From Vombatus ursinus (lineage: Eukaryota > Chordata > Mammalia > Diprotodontia > Vombatidae), in contig NW_020954548.1 of the NCBI RefSeq assembly GCF_900497805.2, forward strand, positions 8,746,101-8,810,100: DNA of 64,000 nucleotides. The letters are read 5' to 3'. This document shows positions 55,960 to 64,000 of the stretch, in pieces; position 1 is the stretch's first letter; every line of letters starts with the position of its first letter. Position numbers and translations under genes: made by a program. The notes under the pieces are model-generated. The model was not told where the DNA came from. It saw only the letters and a program-made list of their open reading frames with translations, and did no database searches.

Positions 55960-56535
55960 ACTTTTTCTGGGATATATGGGATGTTCAGGGAAGATTAACA
56001 TTTCTAGTGTGAGGCTTGCTGAGACCTTTTCAGGGCTGTTCATTCACCTTTGGTGTCCTCTTGGCACTCAACTCTCACTTATAACTCCAAGAAGCTATAG
56101 CATGCTAAGCAGCTATACTACAGTAAAACTGTTTCAGCAGATGGGCTAAACCTGGTTGAGGGAAACCAATAGCCTTCAAACCCACTGTGAGTTAGGGAGA
56201 TGTCTACCCCAACCATGTGGAGACTTCCCCCCAGCAGAATGGGTAGATGAGAACATTTTTTCCAATGGCCATGAAGGCAGCTTGAAGCAGGCACTGTGGT
56301 GCACTTAGAGCTTAGTCAGACATTGAAGATGCCAAGGTCATCCAATGCATCCCAGGCCATCACCAGGCATCTTGACATTTGTCTTGCCACTGGACTTTGA
56401 TGACTCTAGAAGAAAGAGTGAGGCTGACAACTTTGTGCAACTCTACCTCACTTAAATCCAATTCATGTGCAAGTCAAGATATCACCCCATGATATTATTG
56501 GTCATTTTTGAAAATGAAGGATGAACAACAACATA
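55960..56535 (+). mobile_element. (CAA)n-tailed retroposon, RTE-tail family, long copy
   Basis: The sense copy runs from about 55960. Landmarks are 'cttttcagggctgttcattc', 'ccaagaagctatagcatgct', 'gaagatgccaaggtcatcca', 'tgccactggactttgatgac', 'cctcacttaaatccaattca' and an (AAC) tail at 56525-56535. It is collinear with the antisense copies at 39.2 and 61.8 kb. Confidence 0.8.
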
Positions 56536-57581
56536 CCTTTTCCACAGATCATCTATTTCCTTCCTATAGCTGGACATACTGTACTTCAGAACAATATCAC
56601 TTCTGTTCTCCCACCCTTTGATACTCACAAAGCATCTCCATCTCAAGTTCCTCAATTTCTTCATATGGGATATTTTCTTAATGTATAAAACTAATCTGTC
56701 ACTATATTTATGTATTCTGCTGTTTGAATGTTGTCCCTTTCCTGAGCCATATTCTTGCCATGAATCCCATCCTACCAATCTTAGAGCTATTTGTGAAGTT
56801 GAATTAAAATACTTACATTAAGATTCATCTTTCGCCTTATTTATTGACAAATCTTGTCTTCATATGTAGAGAACTGAGACAATGGATTTTATTGTTGGTT
56901 TTCTTTTTCAATAGTGTATACTGAGATGGTATTTCTTTCCACTGATATTCTTCCTACGTTTGCCAGCTCTTCTCTGTGCTGTGTAACTGGCCAGATACAT
57001 GTGGGCTCCTCTCTCCATTTGCAGCTTAGAGTCCTGCTGATCAGAGTTGCAAAATTCTAGGTGAACATTTTATTAGCCCTCCTTAGACATACTACATTCC
57101 TGGACATGAGGTCATATTTCCTGTATTTTAAGTAACAGTTCCCAAATCTAAATCTGTTTCCCAAATTCTATATTCTTATCTAACTGTTCACTTCCCAATT
57201 CTGCCTTTCTCTTCTCAACTCCCTACCTTCAATAAGTGTTTCATTGTCGCTGCCTTCATCCCTAAGGTCTTCAGGTTTTTAAACTTTGTTTTGCCCAGAA
57301 CCTTACTTTCTACTAATGTTCTCTAGGATGATAGCCTTTCTTTTCACATGAATCACCAAGGATGGTCAGTGGGCACTTGATTGTACAGATCCCAGGAAGC
57401 TCTATGTCTTATACCATATACATAATCTGGAAAGACAGTAAGTAGACTTCTCTAATGACCATGCCTCTTTGACAGATAGCTGGTTCAGTAGCTCTCAGCA
57501 AGGACTCAATAGCCACCACTTCTCACCTGCACTTCTTGCCAGGACTGGATGCCTTCTGGTGATATCCTGGAATCCATGTCA
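56536..57581. other. Unclassified interval
   Basis: Open stretches on both strands at 56482-56821 overlap each other and resemble nothing I know. No repeat was recognised between 56540 and 57580. Confidence 0.35.
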
Positions 57582-57775
57582 TCTTTTCTTTTTAATAAGT
57601 TTTATTTATATTTTCAAGTAACAAGCATTTATTTTCTCTCCCACACTCCCCCCATAATTCAAAAAAAGAAAAAGAAAAACAGTAACCAATATGCATAGTA
57701 AAGCAAAACAAATCCCTGTATTGGTCACATATCATCTTTCCTAGAAGCATGAAAACCTGCTTTCCATCTCAGACA
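57582..57775 (-). mobile_element. L1 LINE 3' UTR fragment
   Basis: The antisense L1 3' UTR reads 'ttaataagttttatttatat', 'tccccccataattcaaa', 'accaatatgcatagtaaagc'. It is collinear with 45.12-45.30 kb. Confidence 0.75.
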
Positions 57776-58860
57776 ATTTAGATCTAATCTCCATGGGAAG
57801 AGAATCATGGCTGTTACATGGCTCTACATGTGATGTGATCCTTCTCTTCCTTTTCTTCCAACATTCTGACACAGTCAGTATTCCCTTTTATCTTTTCATA
57901 GTATTTTTCTTTTCCATTATCTGTTACAAACACTTCTCCCATTCTTTCAAGAAATGCTCAGATGATGCATAGAGTAAAGAAATGGTCTTCAAGTCTTTTC
58001 ACCTTTTAGTAAGAAGACCAATCTGTACTTCCTTCATATATAGTTTATACATAGTTGTTATTTGGTGCTGACAGAAACACAAACATAACATGCTTTTTGC
58101 AGGTCACTTGAAAAACTCCCCTTACTCTTCACATTTGTTGGAATGGAAATACCCAGTTTTCTGTCATTCCTAATGATAACTCCTGTGGTCAACTTATATG
58201 GCTAACTACCATGCCCATTTGCTATACTGAAGGTGCAGGCACTACTGACTCATAAGCAAAAAAAAGGCTTTATTTGTAGGGAGGTAGAGTTCCTTCTTTT
58301 TCTTATAATATGATGCTACCTTGCTCAATTTCCTTTGATCCATAATTACCAGATTCCTGACAAAGTCCTGATGCAATTAAAATGAAAATCTGCCCTCAGC
58401 TATTATCTATAGAATATCTTGAGTAGCAATTTGACTTCTAACTACTTTTCATTCTTCCTTTCTCTTTTCTTCACTCCTAGCTGATCATATTTTGTACAAC
58501 TACTCTCTTCTTGTTGCCGTTTAGTTTCAGTTTCTTCTTCCTAGGCACTCCACATTTTCAGAGGACAATGCAGAATAACTATTAAAACAAAAGGAAACCA
58601 TTCACCAAGATGTGCAAGGCAGATTGGCTAAAGCATAAGTAAAAGTAGAGTGAAGAATAGGTTTAAAAAAACAGTGGAAATTCTAAAGTCATGAGTTGGG
58701 AGATGAGAAGTGGAAATGCCAGGTGAGGATCAATAAAAGTCAAGTTTGTACAATGAGTAGTTTATATCAGGTCAGACACATGGAGTTTGCTCAGGACCCA
58801 ATTCTTACCAAGTCATTATTTCCATCTGCCCATGTGTTTGTCATGTGCATTTCTGCACTG
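57776..58860. other. Unclassified interval
   Basis: No gene or repeat was recognised. Confidence 0.35.
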
Positions 58861-58864
58861 AATT

Positions 58865-59027
58865 TATAGTGAAGACTTGGGTTCAAATACTGATTCTTTC
58901 ATTTACTACCTGTGGAACTTGGGAAAGTTGTTTAACTTCTCTGGAGCTCAGTTTCTTCATCTATAAAATAAGGATATTGTACTACATGATTTGTGAGGTA
59001 CTTATCAGTTCTAAGTCTATGATATGT
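58865..59027 (+). mobile_element. MIR3-type SINE
   Basis: 'acttgggttcaaatactgat', 'ctcagtttcttcatctataa' and 'cttatcagttctaagtctat' give head, body and CR1-like tail in order. Confidence 0.7.
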
Positions 59028-60309
59028 GGGCTTCTGTGGAGTCAGAAGAGTTCTACTCATTCCTAGTAATATTTGATTGGATGAAATATATGTCAAAAAA
59101 GGGAAAATCACTTGAAGATAATGGTAATAGAATTTGACCTGTACATTATTTGACTGGGATAATTTCCTGACCATCAAGAAAAAGCTTTGCTTCCTAATAA
59201 AACTAGGATGAGTATTTCTTTATTGATTATACTGAACATCCTTACATAGTAATTTCAACCTATTCCCATCATAAGGAAATTAGTATTGTCTTTATGAGAG
59301 TCTTTTCTACTAAAAAGACATAATAAGAATAATGTTCATAGCTGAGCCAAGTGATATTGATAATGTTTTATCTAAAGGAAATTATATGTTTTCCTCAAGA
59401 TATACACTTATCATTTTAGGTAAATCACATAAGATGCTCACATAATACTTTCCTTATTGAAATATTCATGGAGCCAGTTTTCAACCAGCCACATCTAACC
59501 AAGTTGTTTTTTTCCCTCTAAAATAAAACTTTTTTTATCATGTACACATTAGATGCAAAGGACAGGGAATCAATGAATCAAGTATGAGCCTCACTTTTCA
59601 AAATATACACACAAATACACATTTGTAGTACTAGAACTATATGTAGCCAATGTTCAGTGAATATATAGCAAGAGAAAACTGTTTAATGTAGAGAATACTG
59701 ATGAAAATAAAAATCACCAAGCATTGGTTTAAGTTAGGTGTGATATGGGTAGACTGGGAATCTGGTATTCTTCCCCTATCTTCTAAGTCTATTAAAGAAT
59801 TCTGATTCTGAGCTAAAGCCCTCACTGCTATTCTAGTCATAGAAGTAAAAAATGGAAAACACCTATTAGGTCACTTAGTTTATCCCCTTGAAACTAGAAG
59901 AAAAGATAACTCTGTATACTGTGTATATGTATGTGTGTCTCTGTGTATGCATAATTCTCTATATGTCTCCCTTTAACTCTCTTTATCTCTATTGCTACCT
60001 CTCTCTGTCTCTCTGTTTTATCTCTCTCTCTCTCTCTCTAGATAGATAGATAGATAGATAAACATTTAGATTTTGGCCTATTATCATCTTTTAATATATT
60101 ATACGACAAAGCTCCTGCTCATTTCTTTGAGTATTATTTTATTATCTAGTATTTCCTAATGTTCTTCCCAGGTTTAATAAAAATTTCTCCCTTGTGAAAT
60201 TCTTTCATGTGCTTCCCATCAGATATTATAAAGTTCCTCTTCTCCTTTGCTGGCCTTTGTATCTATCAAATACTAACATATCTCAATCAAGACTCAAAGT
60301 TAATTACCC
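59028..60309. other. Unclassified AT-rich interval with microsatellite
   Basis: A (TC)n plus (TAGA)n microsatellite lies at 60018-60061. The rest shows no recognised gene or repeat. The last 150 bases may be an L2 scrap. Confidence 0.35.
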
Positions 60310-60868
60310 CAGAGTAACAGGTTTTATGTGCCTTGAGGCCACATGTGGCCCTCTAAGTCCTCAAGTGTGGCCCTTTGACTGAATCCAAATTTCTTTGTTC
60401 CACCTTTGAAACTGCTGCCATAACATGATGTTGGTATAGGAGATATCTATATTCTCCTTATGAAGTTCTGGATGATGGAGAGGTGGGGGTTGGGGCAGTA
60501 GGTTTTTTTTTTTTCTTTCCCTCCCTTTTGAAAAATTTTTCTTAATGAATTTAAAGACATAGCCATCCACTAAGTCTGCTGTATCCAAGCAAATCGTGGC
60601 TTTTTTTGATGGTTTTTATTTTGTGTTAATTGGTTTAGGGGCAAAAAGAGGCCCAAAGACCTTCAAATACTTAACTTGGTTTAATGTCTTTTTAATTTAT
60701 ACAAGCTGTCAGAGCAAGAGAAGAAAAAGCACACATTGTGAAACATACACACACACAATTCCCTTAATAAAAGGATTTGTTCTGTAAAACTTGGACTCAG
60801 TCAAAAGGCTGCACCCAAGGACTTAAAAGGCCACATGTGGCCTCAAGACCACAGGTTCCCCACCTCTG
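60310..60868. mobile_element. hAT-like non-autonomous DNA transposon (559 bp)
   Basis: The two ends are imperfect inverted repeats of about 85 bases. Left: CAGAGTAACAGG..., CTTGAGGCCACATGTGGCC, TTTGACTGAATCCAA. Right, in reverse complement: CAGAGGTGGGGAACC..., CTTGAGGCCACATGTGGCC, TTTGACTGAGTCCAA. CAG-type termini and a GGCCACATGTGGCC palindrome fit hAT-group elements known in vertebrates. The interior has no transposase. No clear 8-bp duplication was seen. Confidence 0.8.
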
Positions 60869-60904
60869 GTCTCTATCATCTTATTTTCTCTCAATCTACT
60901 TAAC

Positions 60905-61045
60905 CAACTCTGCTACTCAGTACCTGTATGACCTTGGACAAATCAGTTAACCTTTCTAGATGTCAGTTTCATCATTTGTAAAATGAAGGAGATGGACCAG
61001 ATGGTCTCTAAGGCCCCTTCCAGCTCTAAAATTATGATCCCATGA
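60905..61045 (+). mobile_element. MIR3-type SINE with CR1-like tail
   Basis: 'tgtatgaccttggacaaatc', 'gtcagtttcatcatttgtaa', 'ccagatggtctctaaggccc', 'cttccagctctaaaattatg' and the end 'atcccatgatcc' make a clear copy. The tail matches the CR1/L3 3' end, suggesting CR1 machinery moved it. Confidence 0.8.
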
Positions 61046-61264
61046 TCCATAATCTTAGTTCTAAGTCTCCTCAGCTAGAGGATTTTCCCCAAGTGGAAGT
61101 GTCTATTTGTACTGAAGAATAACAGAATGCCTTGAATATTTAAAAGTACCTTTGTTGAAATGTTGAGTTGTGACACGCATATTTATAATTTTCATGTTCA
61201 AGCCTAGACATGATCTGACCAGTGATAAAGCCCATACACTTTGTAAAGCCCAATAGATATATTT

Positions 61265-61465
61265 CTTTCTTGTGCTTATAATCTAATTTGTATTGTAATT
61301 ATCTGCAAACTTGGTTTGTCACCTCTACTAGATTGCATAATCCTTGAGGTCAGAACTGGTGAAGACTTTGTATTTTCAAAGCCACTGTATATTCTTTAGT
61401 ACTAGAACAATTCAATGCATGTAATGGGTGATTAATGAGTATTTGTTGATTAAATGGGTACATAA
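61265..61465 (+). mobile_element. L2 LINE 3' end
   Basis: 'ctagattgcataatccttga', 'ggtcagaactggtgaagact' and 'gagtatttgttgattaaatg' match the sense L2 3' end. Confidence 0.7.
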
Positions 61466-61774
61466 CTCTGAATGGGAAGTCTTCATATTGTATATGAATT
61501 ATGGACTAAAGTTTAACTTCATATTTGGAACTTGGAATTCATTTCTCTATAGAAAGAAATGTAAAAGATGGCTATGGTAGGTTCCCAGACTAGTTGAGCC
61601 CACAGAGTTTTTTAGGAACAGAAGTATAATCGTAATAGTATTCTAAACCCACAGCTCTTAGAATACAGTTCTCCAATGGAGAGTTATGTAGGAGGCTGGG
61701 CTTTTGACATCTAAGGAACGTTCATGGTATCATTGAAGGAAGGCTCTGGCTTCTGGAACAGACAGCATAAGTTA
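61466..61774. other. Unclassified interval
   Basis: No gene or repeat was recognised. Confidence 0.35.
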
Positions 61775-62225
61775 GTTATTTGTTCTTCATTTTCTAAAAG
61801 GACCAATGACATCACAGAGTGATGTCTTGACTTGCACATAAATTGCATTTAAATGAGGCAGAGTTGCACAAAGTCAGCAGTCTCACTCTTCCAAAGTCAT
61901 CAAAGTCCAGTGGCAAGACACAAAGTCAAGACAATTAGTGATGGTCTGGAATGTGGTGGATGATCTTGGCATCTTCAATGTCTGACTAAGCTCTAAGCAC
62001 TCCACAGTGCCTGCTTCAGTCACCTTCATAGTCATTGGAACAAATTGTTCTCATCTTCCCCATTCTGCTGGGGGAAAGTCTTCAGGAAATTCCTCTAACT
62101 CACTAATTGGTGTGAGGCCTGTTTGTTACCTTCATTCTGGCTTAGCCCATCTGCCAAGATGGTTTTACTAGGGTATGAATGTGCGTGCTACAGCTTCTTG
62201 GAGCCATAGGTGAGTGGGCTTAAGC
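61775..62225 (-). mobile_element. (CAA)n-tailed retroposon, RTE-tail family, long copy
   Basis: The antisense copy contains 'aaaggaccaatgacatcac', 'cttgacttgcacataaattg', 'gatcttggcatcttcaatgt', 'tctaagcactccacagtgcc' and 'tacagcttcttggagccata'. It is collinear with 39.24-39.80 kb but ends earlier at its 5' side. Confidence 0.85.
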
Positions 62226-62244
62226 TCTATACCACGTCCAGAGA

Positions 62245-62455
62245 AAGAAAACATAGCTGGTAAGAAGATGTCTTATGAAGAATGGCAGAAAGAATTGATG
62301 ATGTATATGTTGGAGAAGAGAAAATGGGGCAAAATGATTGTTCTTTTCAAGTATTTGGAAAACACATCACACTGAAGATGGGATAGACTATGCTGCTTGA
62401 CCCCAGAGAGCAGGACTAGAAACAATAAATGGAAATGTCAGAAAGAAAGATTTTT
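62245..62455 (+). mobile_element. CR1/L3-type LINE fragment (sense)
   Basis: 'tgttggagaagagaaaatgg', 'tttcaagtatttggaaaaca', 'tgcttgaccccagagagcag' and 'gactagaaacaataaatgga' match the 3' region of the CR1/L3 LINE at 40.1-40.3 kb. The true 3' end is missing. Confidence 0.75.
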
Positions 62456-62469
62456 CCAGAATTACATAA

Positions 62470-62976
62470 TGTCAGAATTGAAAAGAAATCTGGAGGTTAA
62501 CTAGTTCTGCCTGTACCTGAACAAGAATCCCCATGGGACAAATGGTCATCCAGCCTTTTTTAGTGAGATGAACCCCCCTGAGACAACCCATGCCAGTTTT
62601 AGATTGCTCTCATTGTTAAGAAGATGTTTTTCCTTCCATCAAGTTTAGATTTACACTGGCAATGTTTACCAGTAACTTCTAGTTCTATTCTCTGGGTCAG
62701 AGTAGAACTGTTATAATTCTTTCTTTATATGACAGACTTTGAAAACAAGGGTACTTGAAGTTATCAAGTGCCTCCCTACCCCAGTATACACTGTTTTCTC
62801 TCACCTAGATGACATGTCCACAATTTCTTCAATTGATTCTTATGTGGCATGATATACAGGTCTTTCACTATCCTGGTAACATTCTTTGGATGGTCTTCAA
62901 TTTTTCCATGTTCTTCCTAAAATTTGATCCCTAGAACTGAATAAAAAGAGGTCAAAATCAAGTCAAATCAGGGCAG
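62470..62976 (-). mobile_element. CR1/L3-type LINE fragment (antisense)
   Basis: Antisense order: 'tctggaggttaactagttct', 'gtcatccagccttttttagt', 'attgttaagaagatgttttt', 'gtaacttctagttctattct', 'ggcatgatatacaggtcttt', 'tcaagtcaaatcagggcag'. It abuts the L1 at 62977 and is inverted relative to the CR1 piece just upstream. Confidence 0.75.
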
Positions 62977-64000
62977 CTTTTTTTCTCAATGTAAGGATAT
63001 TTTAAAAACATAATATTTCATTTTCACCCAATTACATGTAAAAACAAATTTTAAAATTCATTGTTAAAATTTTAAGTTCCAAATTCTCTTCCTCCCTTCT
63101 TTTCCTCTCCCCTCCTTAAAACAGTAAACAATTTGATATAGGTTATACATATGCAGTCATGCAAAACACATTTCCATATTAGTCACGTTGTGAAAGAAAA
63201 CACAGACCACAAAAACCACAGACACACAAATAAAGAAACTAAAAAATAGTATGCTTCAATCTACATTCAGGCTCCATCACTTCTTACTCTGGAGGTGAAT
63301 AGCATTTTTCATCATAAGCCCTTTGGAATTGTCTTGGATCTTTGAAGTGCTGAGAATAACTAAATCATTCACAGTTGAACATCATGCAATATTGCTGTTA
63401 CTACGTAGAAGCTTTTCCTGGTTCTGCTCACTTCATTTTGAATCAGTTCATATAAGTCTTCTCAGGTTTTTCTGAAATTGTCTTGGTCATCATGTCTCAT
63501 AGCACAATAGTATTTCATTATGATCATATACCACAAGTTTTTCAGCCATTCCCCAACTGATGGACATCCCCTCAATTTCCAATTTGTTGCTACCACAAAA
63601 AGAGTTTCTATAAATATTTTTGCATAATTATGTCTTTCCCCTTTTTTGATCTCTTTGGGATACAGACCTAGTAGTGGTACTGCTGGATCAAAGGGTGTGC
63701 ACAATTTTATAGCCCTTTGGGTATAGTTCCAAATTACTGTCCAGAATGGTTAGATCAGTTTACAATTCCACCAACAGTGCATTGGTGTCCCTATTTTTCC
63801 ACATCCCTTCCAACATTTATCATTTTCCTTTTTTTTTGTTATATCAGCCAATCTGATAGGTGTGAAGTGGTACCTCAGAGTTATTTTAATTTGCATTTCT
63901 CGAATCAAAGGTGGTTTAGAGCATTTTTCCCTATGACTATAGATAGCTTTGTTTTCTTCTTCTGAAAACTGCCTGTTCATTTCATTTGATCATTTGTCAA
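62977..64000 (-). mobile_element. L1 LINE 3' part, continuing beyond the window
   Basis: The 3' end is at about 62977 with a T-rich edge, then a 3' UTR and the antisense ORF2 C-terminus. The minus strand reads MNRQFSEEENKAIYSHREKC, then MQIKITLRYHFTPIRLADIT, then the cysteine motif CWKGCGKIGTPMHCWWNC (63980-63750). PFDPAVPLLGLYPKE follows, with GEWLKNLWYMIIMKYYCAM (63704-63462) after it. The frame changes between about 63700 and 63760, so ORF2 is broken. The 5' part lies outside the window. Confidence 0.93.

Noticed and set aside
1-64000. Endogenous retroviruses or other capsid- or envelope-bearing elements
   Set aside because: I found no paired long terminal repeats, primer-binding site or retroviral protein motif. 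A solo LTR remains only one option for the 33.5-34.5 kb insert.

Overview
The window looks like nuclear DNA from a marsupial (metatherian) mammal. It is AT-rich and dominated by retroposons: L1, L2, CR1/L3 and RTE-like LINEs, MIR/THER-type CORE-SINEs, and tRNA-type SINEs with (CAA)n tails. This mixture, and the L1 3' sequence in particular, is what I know from opossum and Australian marsupials. The species cannot be fixed from this window.

I found no convincing host exon, RNA gene, CpG island or complete gene. Every reading frame I could recognise belongs to a LINE. The best are an L1 ORF2 C-terminus at 51.2-51.9 kb, an L1 ORF1 C-terminal domain at 18.8-19.0 kb, a CR1 endonuclease fragment at 37.45-37.78 kb, and L1 ORF2 pieces at both the 42.5 kb and 63.5 kb positions. 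The window is intergenic or intronic.

Layout. 0-2.3 kb: no recognised repeat. 2.3-3.9 kb: a SINE cut by an unnamed 332-bp element, with a second copy of that element 1 kb away. 5.3-9.1 kb: CR1, L1, nested SINEs and a long L2. 11.6-17.4 kb: L2 copies around an RTE-like LINE whose endonuclease part is inverted. 17.4-20.7 kb: the 5' half of an L1 in antisense. 20.7-23.3 kb: mostly repeat-poor. 23.3-29.9 kb: SINEs, L2, L1 and microsatellites. 30-33.3 kb: quiet. 33.3-35.3 kb: an L2 split by a 1-kb unknown insert, then an inverted L2. 35.7-36.2 kb: SINE within SINE. 37.3-40.5 kb: one CR1 LINE broken by two later insertions. 42-55.8 kb: three antisense L1 ORF2 copies, one younger sense L1 and many SINEs. 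56-64 kb: RTE-tailed retroposons, a hAT-like element, a CR1 inverted pair and another antisense L1 running off the end.

Nested insertions give a partial relative chronology. L2 is both target and inserter: it is cut by an RTE-tailed retroposon, but an L2 also interrupts the CR1 LINE. CR1 and RTE-like LINEs are old targets. L1 3' ends and (CAA)n SINEs are later, and the 51-kb L1 and the 332-bp element still show recognisable target-site duplications. Of eleven L1 segments, nine lie on the minus strand. All family assignments come from remembered consensus sequence and protein motifs, not from a database search.
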